Positions 17,099 to 25,618 of a stretch of 64,000 bases of DNA are shown here, one piece after another. Both the position numbers and the translations under genes were made by a program. Origin of the DNA: an uncultured Mucilaginibacter sp. (lineage in GTDB: Bacteria > Bacteroidota > Bacteroidia > Sphingobacteriales > Sphingobacteriaceae); assembly GCA_903864275.1 (NCBI GenBank), contig CAIPFE010000025.1, forward strand, positions 23,671 through 87,670, given 5' to 3'. Numbering within the stretch: the first letter of the stretch is position 1; every line of letters begins with the position of its first letter. The notes under the pieces were generated by a model. The model did not search any database. It was not told the origin of the DNA and saw nothing but the letters and a program-made list of their open reading frames with translations.

Positions 17099-18370
17099 AT
17101 GAAGGGGCAAGCCCTTAACATGATACTATTTGTAACCGCACTTTTATTAATTGACCTTTACGTTTTAAACGGTTTGCGCGGGCTATCTAAAAAATGGCCG
17201 TTCCTTCGATATAAATGGTTTACTGTTAGCTACCTGTTATTTTCTGTTTTGCTGATGGCAGGATTGGCTACAATGACTTATGTAAAAGTCGGGCTTCATG
17301 TCCGGCTCACCTATATCGTATTTTTTTTTCTGTACCTGATATTTAAGGTTTCGTTTGCGCTGTTTATCCTGGTGGATGATGTACGCAGGATGGTCATATA
17401 TATGCTGAAACGGTTCAAAAAGGTGTCCGCGGTCCAGCAGGCTGAGCCTTCTGCCCCCGCTGCTATTCCCCGTTCCGAATTTTTGCTGAAGGCCGGGTTA
17501 CTTGCGGGCGTCATCCCTCTCGCTACGCTAAAGCTAACAATGAAAAGCGATCTTTACGATTACCATGTAAAACGCCACAAGCTGTACTTGCCAAACTTGC
17601 CGAAAGCATTTGATGGTATTAAACTCGGGCAAATTTCGGACATTCATTCAGGCGGTTTTAATAATAAGAAAGCGGTGCTGGGCGGGGTTGAAATGCTGAT
17701 GCATGAAAAAGCCGACCTGATATTTTTTACCGGCGACCTGGTAAATGAAGTGAGCGCGGAAATGTATAATTACCTGGATGTTTTCAGTAAGGTAAAGGCC
17801 CCGCTTGGCGTATACTCTTGCCTTGGCAATCATGATTATAGTGATTATTCAAACTGGTCGACACCGGGAGATAAGATAAAAGATCATAATACATTAATCG
17901 ACTATCATAAGATGATGGGCTGGGACCTGCTCCGGAACGAAAACCGGCGGCTAAAGGTTAACGGTGAGGAAATAGGCATACTTGGCGTTGAAAACTGGGG
18001 CGAACTAAGCCGTTTCCCCAAATATGGCCGGATGGACCTTACCGTAAAAAGTACAGACGACCTGCCCGTTAAATTGCTTTTATCGCACGATCCATCACAC
18101 TGGCGCGCACAAATATTGCCTCAATACCCGCAAATTGACGTGATGTTTTCGGGCCATACCCATGGCATGCAGTTGGGTGTGCAAACAAAGAATTTTCAAT
18201 GGAGCCCCATAGAATATGTTTATAACGAATGGGCTGGTTTTTATAATGAAGGCCCGCAGCAATTATATGTAAATGTTGGTTTTGGATTCTTATTTCCCGG
18301 AAGGGTTGGAATATTGCCGGAGATTACGATATTTGAATTAAAAGCCGCGACTGCCCCTCCCCTGGTTTAA
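17099..18370 (+). CDS. membrane-anchored metallophosphoesterase (YkuE/YaeI-like)
   Basis: A 423-residue protein. Residues 1-105 contain three hydrophobic segments and a further segment lies near 127-145. The calcineurin-like phosphoesterase domain follows, with its metal motifs in order: QISDIHSGG (DxH), FTGDLVNE (GDxxx), LGNHDYSDY (GNHD), LLSHDPSHW and MFSGHTHGMQLG (GHTH). All ligands are present. Similar proteins hydrolyse UDP-diacylglucosamine or other lipid-linked phosphates at the membrane; the substrate here is not known. The first ATG is 22 bp after the AAA+ stop; another Met at residue 8 is also possible. Confidence 0.88.
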   Translation: MKGQALNMILFVTALLLIDLYVLNGLRGLSKKWPFLRYKWFTVSYLLFSVLLMAGLATMTYVKVGLHVRLTYIVFFFLYLIFKVSFALFILVDDVRRMVIYMLKRFKKVSAVQQAEPSAPAAIPRSEFLLKAGLLAGVIPLATLKLTMKSDLYDYHVKRHKLYLPNLPKAFDGIKLGQISDIHSGGFNNKKAVLGGVEMLMHEKADLIFFTGDLVNEVSAEMYNYLDVFSKVKAPLGVYSCLGNHDYSDYSNWSTPGDKIKDHNTLIDYHKMMGWDLLRNENRRLKVNGEEIGILGVENWGELSRFPKYGRMDLTVKSTDDLPVKLLLSHDPSHWRAQILPQYPQIDVMFSGHTHGMQLGVQTKNFQWSPIEYVYNEWAGFYNEGPQQLYVNVGFGFLFPGRVGILPEITIFELKAATAPPLV

Positions 18371-18409
18371 ATACAAAAGATGGGCCAGGCTGGAACGTCA
18401 TTATTAAAG

Positions 18410-19297
18410 ATGAAAAGAATATTTCAGCCGGTTTTTGATTTCTTGCTTTTCAGTAATGTCTTTATGGCACTTTGCGCCGTGGCACAGGGCCTTGTTACTT
18501 TTTATTTAATAGGGGCTAAACCCGTTTTTGCCGTAAACTGGCTGCTTTTTACCTCAACGCTGGGTATTTATAATTTCAGCATATTACTTACAAAACCAAA
18601 AGAGCCCGAAAAATCAGAGTACAAACGTGTACAATGGTTTTTTTCACACTACCGGCTGATGGTAACCTTTACCATTGTATCACTGCTTTCGTTGATTCCA
18701 TTGTTCTTTTTAATATCAATAGAATCAAGGATACTGATGGTTTTTTTGAGCATCATATCCTTTTGTTATAGCATACCCATATTCAGTTTGGGAGGGCAAA
18801 AATTCGGGTTGCGCAACATCCCCGGCTTAAAACAATTCCTGATAACCCTGGTTTGGACGATGAGCACCGTTTTATTGCCTATAATGGAAGCACAGCATTT
18901 CCATATCACGACGGTGTCCATGCGTGATTTAACCATCCTGATCGCCAAACGATTTTTGTTCATTGCCGCGCTTACCGTACCATTTGACATTCGCGACCTT
19001 TTTGAAGACCGGCAATCGGGTTTAAAAACAGTACCGGTGATATGGGGCGAGAAAAATGCCTATTTGTTTTGCCAGGTATTGCTTGCCGGGTACGTCGTTC
19101 TATTGTTCCTTTTCAGGAACGGGGGATTTAGCCCCGATTTTTTCGCATTAACCATCACCGCCGTTTTAGCCGGCTGGCTTATTTTTAAATCCAAATGGGA
19201 AAAGAATGAATATTACTATTTTTTCTTCATCGACGGGGTGCTGATATTGCAGTATTTAATACTGTTACTTTTTAATTATTTAAGTTCTGTCCTTTAA
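18410..19297 (+). CDS. UbiA-like membrane protein lacking the first Asp motif
   Basis: About 295 residues with eight or nine hydrophobic segments. The segment DIRDLFEDRQSGLKTVPVIWG matches the second Asp-rich motif and following loop of UbiA prenyltransferases. The first motif (NDxxDxxxD) is not seen; the equivalent segment reads GIYNFSILLTKPKEPEKSE. Catalysis of the standard type is therefore doubtful. I chose the ATG at 18410 (MKRIFQPVFDF); an in-frame ATG at 18380 would add ten polar residues. It follows the metallophosphoesterase closely and is probably cotranscribed with it. Confidence 0.75.
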   Translation: MKRIFQPVFDFLLFSNVFMALCAVAQGLVTFYLIGAKPVFAVNWLLFTSTLGIYNFSILLTKPKEPEKSEYKRVQWFFSHYRLMVTFTIVSLLSLIPLFFLISIESRILMVFLSIISFCYSIPIFSLGGQKFGLRNIPGLKQFLITLVWTMSTVLLPIMEAQHFHITTVSMRDLTILIAKRFLFIAALTVPFDIRDLFEDRQSGLKTVPVIWGEKNAYLFCQVLLAGYVVLLFLFRNGGFSPDFFALTITAVLAGWLIFKSKWEKNEYYYFFFIDGVLILQYLILLLFNYLSSVL

Positions 19298-19318
19298 AGT
19301 AAAGGGGGTTAGATTTGA

Positions 19319-19335
19319 CAACTTTTGAAAAGTTG
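19319..19335. terminator. hairpin between convergent genes
   Basis: CAACTTTTGAAAAGTTG forms a 7-bp stem between the UbiA-like gene and hicB, which converge. The upstream 16 nt AGATTTGACAACTTTT are identical to the left arm of the longer perfect hairpin at 50707-50739, so this is probably a decayed copy of the same element. Confidence 0.5.
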
Positions 19336-19350
19336 CAGCTAATTCCTGTT

Positions 19351-19737
19351 TTATGTCGCGTAAACAGAAGCTTTTTGCATCTGGCCTGCTAAATTATGAA
19401 GCGTTTCTTCAATCTTTTTTGCCTGGTTTAAAGAAGGATGTTTAACACCCGATGCATATTGCCGTAACAAGCCAGGGTGGATACCTGCATACTTTGCAAC
19501 CTTACTGATATTGAGAAAGTCAAATCGATCAAAAAGCGAATAAACGTCATAGCTAACATCAAATACTATACTTTCAAGGTCGACATCTTCGAAGTCCTTC
19601 AGTAAGATTTTTAATTTAGCTTCCAGTTCATCAAGTGCATCTGCTTGTTCGATGATCAAATTATCATTGTAATTTACCCTTCCCCAAAGTCCTTCTTCAC
19701 CTTTTTCGATGATAAGTTCTATATGCTGTACGTTCAT
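19351..19737 (-). CDS. hicB: HicB-type antitoxin with C-terminal HTH
   Basis: A 128-residue protein. The N-terminal half (IELIIEKGEEGLWGRVNYNDNLI..ALDELEAKLKILLKDF) has the partial RNase-H-like HicB pattern. The C-terminal half (ISKVAKYAGIHPGLLRQYASGVKHPS) is an XRE-type helix-turn-helix. HicB neutralises HicA and usually represses the operon through its DNA-binding domain. It lies 12 bp downstream of hicA, the usual gene order. It is full length. Confidence 0.85.
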   Translation of the reverse strand: MNVQHIELIIEKGEEGLWGRVNYNDNLIIEQADALDELEAKLKILLKDFEDVDLESIVFDVSYDVYSLFDRFDFLNISKVAKYAGIHPGLLRQYASGVKHPSLNQAKKIEETLHNLAGQMQKASVYAT

Positions 19738-19749
19738 AAAAATAATCGT

Positions 19750-19932
19750 CTATTTTAATCCGGCTTGTTTTAAAATTGCATGTAATGTTCCGATGGGAAT
19801 GTCCCCCTTATGAACCGGTACAGTCACCTTACCTGGTTTGTCAGGATGTATCATTTGCAAATGACTGCCTTTCTGGCCTTTTTCCACCCATCCTTCCTGG
19901 TTGAGCAACTTTAGCAATTCCTTAACTTTCAT
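19750..19932 (-). CDS. hicA: HicA-type mRNA interferase toxin
   Basis: A 60-residue toxin starting at MKVKELLKLL; an upstream in-frame Met at 19965 adds residues unlike the family. It shows the HicA double-stranded-RNA-binding-like fold: LNQEGWVEKGQKGSHLQMIHP with catalytic His24 (GSH), then KVTVPVHKGDIPIGTLHAILKQAGL. It cleaves mRNA when free of HicB. The pair lies between unrelated convergent and co-directional genes and looks complete and functional. Confidence 0.88.
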   Translation of the reverse strand: MKVKELLKLLNQEGWVEKGQKGSHLQMIHPDKPGKVTVPVHKGDIPIGTLHAILKQAGLK

Positions 19933-20013
19933 ATCAAAAGTAGCATATTTGCTACCAATTTCCAAATTTATTTAACTTAATATCCTGAATCCGCTTACTC
20001 TACTAAAATCCGC

Positions 20014-21858
20014 CTATTCCACCACCGGCAACTCAATACAGCTCGCAAAATTCACCGAATGAAATACCTTCTGTGTAGCTGCCTGGTAATCGCTTGCTTT
20101 TGCTTCAAAAATATTGGGCACATACTTTTGCGGATTGCGGTCGATGATCGGGAACCAGGTGCTTTGTACCTGTACCATTATTTTATGCCCCTTTTTAAAC
20201 ACATGATCGGCGCCATGCAGATCGATAGTATATGCTTCAACTTTGCCAGGTGTGATGGGTTCCGGGCTTGAAAAGCTTTTCCTGAACCTGCCCCTGAATA
20301 CATCATCGGCGATCATCAATTCATAACCTGCCATTTTTGGCTCTTTTTTATATTCCTGCGGGTAAACATCTATCAGCTTTACTACCCAGTCCGCATCGCT
20401 GCCTGATGTTGCCGCATAAAGTTTTGCGGCCACATTCCCCGTAATGGTAACATCTTTGGTAAGGGTATCAGTTTGCCATGTTAAAACATCGGGGCGGTTA
20501 TCCACAAAGCGCTGGTCTTCGGTGAGCCAGAAATACCAGCGTGACCCCGGACCATAGGTTTCTTCGATCGGCCTTGCCCGGTATGGAACAGGTTTTGCAG
20601 GGTCGGATACATAGCTGTCAAACGGTTTAGCTTCTGCAGCAGCAGGTTTTTCAAATGAAAGTTTACCATTAGCATGAAAATAAATATTTTTCGCGACGGC
20701 CTCTTTAGGCGGCCAGGCGGTATAATTCTTCCATTGATTTGATCCTGTCTGGAACGATATTGCTTCTGCAAATTTACCATCTCCCTCACCTTTTAAATAC
20801 CAGGCGAACCATTTGGCCTGTATCTCCTTTCTGAAATAAGCAGCCGTAGCCTGGTCATCAAATTTAATATTACCCAGGCTTTTGCCATCGCCGCCTGCCC
20901 AGCCGCCGTGCCGCCACGGGCCAAGTACAATAAAGTTTCTGTGGCTGGCATCATGTTTTTCCAAAGCCCGGTAAGCATCCTGCGGGCCAACCATATCTTC
21001 CTGGTCCCACCAGCCACTCACATGCTGGATAGCGAGGCGCGGTGAATCAAGCCTCGAATCAAGCGATTGCTTCTTCCAGTAAGCATCATAATTCGGGTGT
21101 GTTGTAAAATCATTCCAGCTCGGCAGCTTGCTGTGTACATATTTTTTATTCATGTTTGATAGCGGCCCCAATTTCAAGTACCAATCATAAGTGTCATAAT
21201 TGCCGAATTGATAAAGCGAATCGGTTTTTGATATTTCTTCCATAAAAGCATATTCAAAAGCATAGCTTAAACGGAATGCGCCATTATGGTGCAGATCATC
21301 ATTCATAAACATATCCGAGGGAGTAGCCTGTTCCGAAACTGCAACCAGGGCAGGATGCGGGTCACTGGCCGCAATTATGGTTGTCCATCCGTCATACGAG
21401 ATACCGTACATGCCCACTTTACCATTATTGTTTGGAATGTTTTTCAGCAGCCAATCGATGGTATCATAAGTATCACTGCTTTCATCAATAGCTTTAGGGT
21501 TACTTTTGTCGCGACTAAAACGCATCATGGCATATTTACCGCCAGACAAATACCGGCCGCGGATGTCCTGGAAAACAAAGATGTAGCCCTCATCGGCCAT
21601 ATCTTTTATATACCCATCTTTTTCGGGGCTTGGATACTCGTTTACCCCGTAGGGTGTCCTTAGCATTAAAAACGGCAGCTTTTCTGTTTGATTCTTAGAC
21701 GTGAAGATCACCGTATGCAGTTTAACACCATCCCGCATAGGTATCATAACTTCCTGCCGATTATATTTATCATCTGGCGAAGTTTTCTGCGCAAATAGAA
21801 TAGTAGTATTTAGCAATAAGATGCCGGCAAATGTGATCTTTGTGAATAGTGTTTTCAT
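20014..21858 (-). CDS. CocE/NonD family hydrolase (S15-type acyl/peptide hydrolase)
   Basis: A 614-residue secreted enzyme with a signal peptide (about 1-23). The alpha/beta-hydrolase domain has MRDGVKLHTVIF, LRTPYGV and the nucleophile elbow GISYDG with Ser154. The C-terminal jelly-roll (from about 385) has DITGNVAAKLYAATSGSDADWVVKLIDV and ends with the typical HKIMVQVQSTWFPIIDRNPQ. This layout fits glutaryl-7-ACA acylase, cocaine esterase and X-Pro dipeptidyl peptidase relatives. In Bacteroidota these probably hydrolyse peptides or acylated amino compounds in the periplasm. The gene stands alone. Confidence 0.88.
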   Translation of the reverse strand: MKTLFTKITFAGILLLNTTILFAQKTSPDDKYNRQEVMIPMRDGVKLHTVIFTSKNQTEKLPFLMLRTPYGVNEYPSPEKDGYIKDMADEGYIFVFQDIRGRYLSGGKYAMMRFSRDKSNPKAIDESSDTYDTIDWLLKNIPNNNGKVGMYGISYDGWTTIIAASDPHPALVAVSEQATPSDMFMNDDLHHNGAFRLSYAFEYAFMEEISKTDSLYQFGNYDTYDWYLKLGPLSNMNKKYVHSKLPSWNDFTTHPNYDAYWKKQSLDSRLDSPRLAIQHVSGWWDQEDMVGPQDAYRALEKHDASHRNFIVLGPWRHGGWAGGDGKSLGNIKFDDQATAAYFRKEIQAKWFAWYLKGEGDGKFAEAISFQTGSNQWKNYTAWPPKEAVAKNIYFHANGKLSFEKPAAAEAKPFDSYVSDPAKPVPYRARPIEETYGPGSRWYFWLTEDQRFVDNRPDVLTWQTDTLTKDVTITGNVAAKLYAATSGSDADWVVKLIDVYPQEYKKEPKMAGYELMIADDVFRGRFRKSFSSPEPITPGKVEAYTIDLHGADHVFKKGHKIMVQVQSTWFPIIDRNPQKYVPNIFEAKASDYQAATQKVFHSVNFASCIELPVVE

Positions 21859-21905
21859 AACAGTTAATTGAGGATAATAATTAAATATATGAATAATTAG
21901 TTATG

Positions 21906-22024
21906 GTTGTAATAAGTTGCAGAGGTTGTAAAAGTTGTAATGGTTGAAAAAGTTGTAGCCCGTCACTGATTCAAGTTCTCTGCAACTTGTATAACTCAAT
22001 ACAACCCTTTCAACTTATTACAAC
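21906..22024. repeat. word-type inverted repeat (words GTTGTAA, AGTTG)
   Basis: GTTGTAATAAGTTG at 21906-21919 pairs perfectly with CAACTTATTACAAC at 22011-22024. Inside it, AAGTTGCAGAG at 21914-21924 pairs with CTCTGCAACTT at 21978-21988. It lies between the divergent CocE and methyltransferase genes and ends 20 nt before the latter's ATG, so it is unlikely to be a simple terminator here. Confidence 0.7.
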
Positions 22025-22043
22025 ATTTTTAACTCTACAAACC

Positions 22044-22670
22044 ATGCCCGCCAATTTTAACAATGCAGCACTATTTTACGACAGGCTTTCGCGCCTGGTT
22101 TACGGCAGGGCTGTAATTGACGCGCAGATTTATTTATTACAATTTATCCCTGCCACCGCAAAAATATTAATAGTTGGAGGTGGAACCGGCTGGATACTGG
22201 ACGAGATCACAAAAATACATCCTTCGGGTTTAAACATCTCCTACGTGGAAGTTTCTGCGAACATGATGGCCCTGTCTAAAAAAAGAAATGCAGGTGCCAA
22301 CAAGGTGGTTTTTATTCATGATGCGATAGAAAATATTTCCCTTTCCGATGATTTTGGTGTTGTAGTTACCCCTTTTTTGTTTGATAATTTTACTGACCAA
22401 ACCACACAGCAAATATTTGATCACATTCACCCACTGCTTAAACCTAATGGCCTTTGGCTCAATTGCGATTTTCAGCTGACCGGTAAATGGTGGCAAGGGA
22501 TTTTATTAAGATCAATGATCTTATTTTTCAGGGTTGTTTGCAACATTGAAGCATCGCGGCTGCCTAATATCGAAAAGCATTTTGAACAGCATGATTACAT
22601 AACCATTGCCGGGCAAACTTTTTTTGGTGATTTTATAATTTCAAAGGCATGGCGGAGAATTGGGCACTAA
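22044..22670 (+). CDS. class I SAM-dependent methyltransferase
   Basis: A 208-residue methyltransferase. Motif I is ILIVGGGTGWIL near residues 41-52, and the acidic residue after strand 2 is in ISYVEVSANM. VVTPFLFDNF follows, and PLLKPNGLWLNCDF has the motif III pattern. The start at 22044 (MPANFNN) avoids the repeat-derived residues that the longer frame would add. The substrate is unknown. It precedes an ECF sigma factor by 113 bp. Confidence 0.82.
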   Translation: MPANFNNAALFYDRLSRLVYGRAVIDAQIYLLQFIPATAKILIVGGGTGWILDEITKIHPSGLNISYVEVSANMMALSKKRNAGANKVVFIHDAIENISLSDDFGVVVTPFLFDNFTDQTTQQIFDHIHPLLKPNGLWLNCDFQLTGKWWQGILLRSMILFFRVVCNIEASRLPNIEKHFEQHDYITIAGQTFFGDFIISKAWRRIGH

Positions 22671-22783
22671 TCAAATTGATTGATTTAATAAATGCTTTTG
22701 ATAACTAGTAATTTGCTTTATATGGTGCGGTTGAAAGCCTATTTCGATAAGCCGGTAAAAAAAATTAATTTTACCAACCCGTA

Positions 22784-23353
22784 ATGAGCTTTTTTTATAA
22801 ACCAATTAAACCCGATAATGCAGACGATGACAAACTGCTTGCCAGCTACCGCGAAAGCGGGGACCTGGTTTTTTTAGGGCGTCTTTATGAAAAATACATG
22901 TCTTTGGTTTATGGTGTTTGCCTGAAATATTTGAAAGACGAAGAACAGGCCAAAGATGCAGTGATGGGCATATTTGAGGCGTTGACAACCAAAACAAATC
23001 AGTTTGATATCAAACAGTTCCGTGGCTGGCTTTATGTATTAAGCAGGAATTATTGTTTGATGCAGCTGAGGTCGGGTAAAAAGATGGAAATGGTTAGTTT
23101 GGACGATGTTATGGAATCTTCGACTTTTTTGCATCCTGATGATAATAACCGCGAAGCGGCGATGATGGCCCTGGAGCGTTGTTTGGATAAACTTAATCCT
23201 GCACAGAAACAAAGCGTCAACCTGTTTTATTTAAATGAAAAGTGTTATAAGGAAATAGTGGAGCTTACGGGTTTTAGTTTAAATGAAGTAAAAAGTTATA
23301 TCCAGAACGGTAAGCGGAACCTTAAAATTTGCCTGGAGGGAGTTAGTGAGTAA
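22784..23353 (+). CDS. ECF-type RNA polymerase sigma factor
   Basis: A 189-residue sigma-70 family protein. Region 2 spans about residues 20-100 (FLGRLYEKYMSLVYGVCLKYLKDEEQAKDAVMGIFEAL, then FRGWLYVLSRNYCLMQLR). Region 4 spans about 125-182 (CLDKLNPAQKQSVNLFYLNEKCYKEIVELTGFSLNEVKSYIQNGKRNLK). The downstream gene overlaps by 8 bp and encodes a membrane protein with an anti-sigma-type N-terminus, so the two form a cell-surface signalling pair. Target promoters are unknown. Confidence 0.9.
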   Translation: MSFFYKPIKPDNADDDKLLASYRESGDLVFLGRLYEKYMSLVYGVCLKYLKDEEQAKDAVMGIFEALTTKTNQFDIKQFRGWLYVLSRNYCLMQLRSGKKMEMVSLDDVMESSTFLHPDDNNREAAMMALERCLDKLNPAQKQSVNLFYLNEKCYKEIVELTGFSLNEVKSYIQNGKRNLKICLEGVSE

Positions 23354-24716
23354 CCGAGAGACGGACATATCGCAAATAAGGAAGTACCTTGACGGGAAGC
23401 TTGATGGCCCTGCTATGCATCAACTTGAACGGCGGGCACAGGATGACCCGTTTTTAATGGACGCGCTCGAAGGGTATGAAAGCGCGGAGAGCGATCAGAA
23501 GATACAACTGAATGAACTGGCCGGTCGTTTAAACGAGCGTACCACCAAAAAAGAGAGGCGGATTATTCCATGGAGGGTAATAACCATTGCTGCATCCGTA
23601 TTAGTTATATTTTCTATAGGTGTATGGTGGTTGACCAATGATCATCAGGCCAATACACCTAAAATTGCGGAGCTTATTAAACCAGCTGTTAAAACTACAC
23701 CAGCCAGACCCGTAGATACAATACTGGCCAATAAACAAGCCGTGGTAGTTTTAAAGAAAACATCGCACCCAACAGCCCTGGTACAAAAAAATGCAGCAAC
23801 GGTAGCTGAATATGCGCCTGTGGTTGCTGCAGATGCTGTAGCCAATGTCAATATTAAAGACTCGGTTCCAAATGACACAACAGCGTTGAATGAATCAATA
23901 GTGGTGGGTTATACCAGCAAGCGTAAGAAAGACTCAGCAGGTTCAACTTCAGTTGCGGGTTTAGCAAATGCAAAGAAGGCCAGGGTTACAAACCCGGAAC
24001 AGCTATTAAAGGGACAGGCAGCCGGCGCCGCGGATAATAACACCCCTGCCGCAAATCCTGCAAAGGATATGGTCATCCAGGGTAAGACGATAGTCCCAAA
24101 ATCATTACCGGAAATTTCATTAGCCGATAAGAACTATGCTTCTTCAAAAAAAGTAATAAACGGCAGGGTGATTTCAAAAGATGACGGCCTGCCCATACCG
24201 GGGGCAACCGTTCGGCTTAAGGGGACAAGTACAGGCGTAGTTACGGATGTCGACGGCCGGTTTACATTACCGGCGGACAATAATGGATCGAGCCTGGTTG
24301 TAGGCTATATTGGTTACCAGACACAGGAAGTTAACGCGGGTACCCGCGACTCTATGAAAACCATTTCACTTCAACCCAACAACAGTTCGTTAGCCGAAGT
24401 GGTGGTCACCAACTATAACCCCAAAAGCAATGCTGAAGAGCCTGTTGCGGTAAATGCCCATCCAAAAGCCGGTTGGAGCAGTTTTAGAAAATATTTAAAA
24501 GAAAACGCCCATTCGCCTGATGGAAAAACTGGCGTTGTGAAATTATCATTTATAGTAGACAACAATGGGGCTATTTCGGATATTAAAGTAACAAAAGGAC
24601 TAAGCCAGGCAGCCGACCAGGCGGCAATTGACCTGGTTAACAACGGCCCGGGTTGGGATGGCAATACCAACAGAAAACCGGAGAAAGTAACCCTGAAGAT
24701 TAAATTTGTAAAATAG
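23346..24716 (+). CDS. anti-sigma / SusC-plug-like / TonB C-terminal chimeric membrane protein
   Basis: A 456-residue protein starting at a GTG that overlaps the sigma gene (GTGAGTAA). Residues 1-45 resemble anti-sigma N-termini (IRKYLDGKLDGPAMHQLERRA). A single membrane helix lies at about 77-96. Residues 182-228 closely imitate the start of a SusC plug (IVVGYTSKRKKD, then VTNPEQLLKGQAAG). A carboxypeptidase-regulatory-like domain follows at about 269-346, with the receptor-like link LAEVVVTNY at 349-357, and a TonB C-terminal domain at about 375-456. It could bind the sigma factor in the cytoplasm and contact outer-membrane receptors in the periplasm; this is inferred. Confidence 0.8.
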   Translation: MSNRETDISQIRKYLDGKLDGPAMHQLERRAQDDPFLMDALEGYESAESDQKIQLNELAGRLNERTTKKERRIIPWRVITIAASVLVIFSIGVWWLTNDHQANTPKIAELIKPAVKTTPARPVDTILANKQAVVVLKKTSHPTALVQKNAATVAEYAPVVAADAVANVNIKDSVPNDTTALNESIVVGYTSKRKKDSAGSTSVAGLANAKKARVTNPEQLLKGQAAGAADNNTPAANPAKDMVIQGKTIVPKSLPEISLADKNYASSKKVINGRVISKDDGLPIPGATVRLKGTSTGVVTDVDGRFTLPADNNGSSLVVGYIGYQTQEVNAGTRDSMKTISLQPNNSSLAEVVVTNYNPKSNAEEPVAVNAHPKAGWSSFRKYLKENAHSPDGKTGVVKLSFIVDNNGAISDIKVTKGLSQAADQAAIDLVNNGPGWDGNTNRKPEKVTLKIKFVK

Positions 24717-24734
24717 TCCGAAGCAAAATAAGTA

Positions 24735-25457
24735 TTAATGCTGCTGGCTATCCGCAAAAGCAAATACTTTTTGCAATAATGGCGAAGTGCGCGCGCTAAT
24801 ATTTTTACGAATATTCAATTCCTCGATCGCGATCTCAAAAAACAGGCCGTCAATAGCTTTCTGGGTTACATAATCGCTGATATCCGGGTTCATTTTGCGT
24901 ACAAACGGAACCTTATTATATTCGTTGGCGGCATCGCCATAATATTTGGTGGCCCCTACTTTATTTAAACTGGCCTGGATAACCGGCTTAAACGCTAAAA
25001 CCAGTTGAGGCGAAGTTGTACGTTTAAAATACTGGGTAGCGGCATCCTTTGGCCCAAGCAAAATATTGGTTACATCCTGCAGGGTCATGTGCATTATGGC
25101 GTCAATAAAAATAGGTTTGGCTTGTTTGGCGGCATCCTCTGCAGCGCGGTTCAGTGAAAGGATGACATCATCGCATAATTTATTGAAGCCAAGGTCGCGC
25201 AAGGTTTTTTCGGCTTTCTGGGCCTGCGGCGGAAAAAGTATTTTTATTGCGGCATTCCCAAAGAAACCATTAACTGCCGAAAGCTGGTCAGAACTTTTTG
25301 AAGTGCCCTTTTGCAAAGCCTCTTTTAAACCGTTGCCGATCTCGAGCGATGAAGGGATACCGGGCTGTATCGGTTTTGATAGGGGATCAACAGCACTAAA
25401 GCTGGATAGTGTAATAAATATAGCCAGGGATGGGATCAGCAACAGGGAAGTTTTCAT
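24735..25457 (-). CDS. secreted DUF4197 protein
   Basis: A 240-residue protein with a signal peptide. It matches DUF4197 along its length: LEIGNGLKEALQKGTSKSSDQLSAVNGFFGNAAIKILFPPQ near the N-terminus, then NRAAEDAAKQAKPIFIDAIMHMT and QKAIDGLFFEIAIEE. The role is unknown. It converges with the anti-sigma-TonB gene with 18 bp between stop codons. Confidence 0.85.
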   Translation of the reverse strand: MKTSLLLIPSLAIFITLSSFSAVDPLSKPIQPGIPSSLEIGNGLKEALQKGTSKSSDQLSAVNGFFGNAAIKILFPPQAQKAEKTLRDLGFNKLCDDVILSLNRAAEDAAKQAKPIFIDAIMHMTLQDVTNILLGPKDAATQYFKRTTSPQLVLAFKPVIQASLNKVGATKYYGDAANEYNKVPFVRKMNPDISDYVTQKAIDGLFFEIAIEELNIRKNISARTSPLLQKVFAFADSQQH

Positions 25458-25559
25458 TTAAATGGGGTTTATTTAACTATAATTCAGCCGCGTATTATTC
25501 TGCCAAAATAAAGAAATTTATTGGCACAAAGAAGGATGTGAATAAATCGTATCATCTAT

Positions 25560-25618
25560 TGGGAACAAAACGTTCCCAGCCCTGAAAGGGCAAAATACAT
25601 CAGCACAGGATGAAGTGC
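25560..25618. repeat. short stacked hairpins of a REP-like class
   Basis: GGGAACAAAACGTTCCC at 25560-25576 and GCCCTGAAAGGGC at 25579-25591 are adjacent hairpins, followed by a CATCAGCACAGGATGAAGTGC segment. They lie downstream of the Pit gene stop codon and may terminate that operon. The layout resembles a dispersed repeat type I know from Bacteroidota genomes, here as one degenerate copy. Confidence 0.45.

Noticed and set aside
19750..19965. Longer HicA start at 19965
   Set aside because: The extra eleven residues are unlike the family, and MKVKELLKLL at 19932 is the usual N-terminus.
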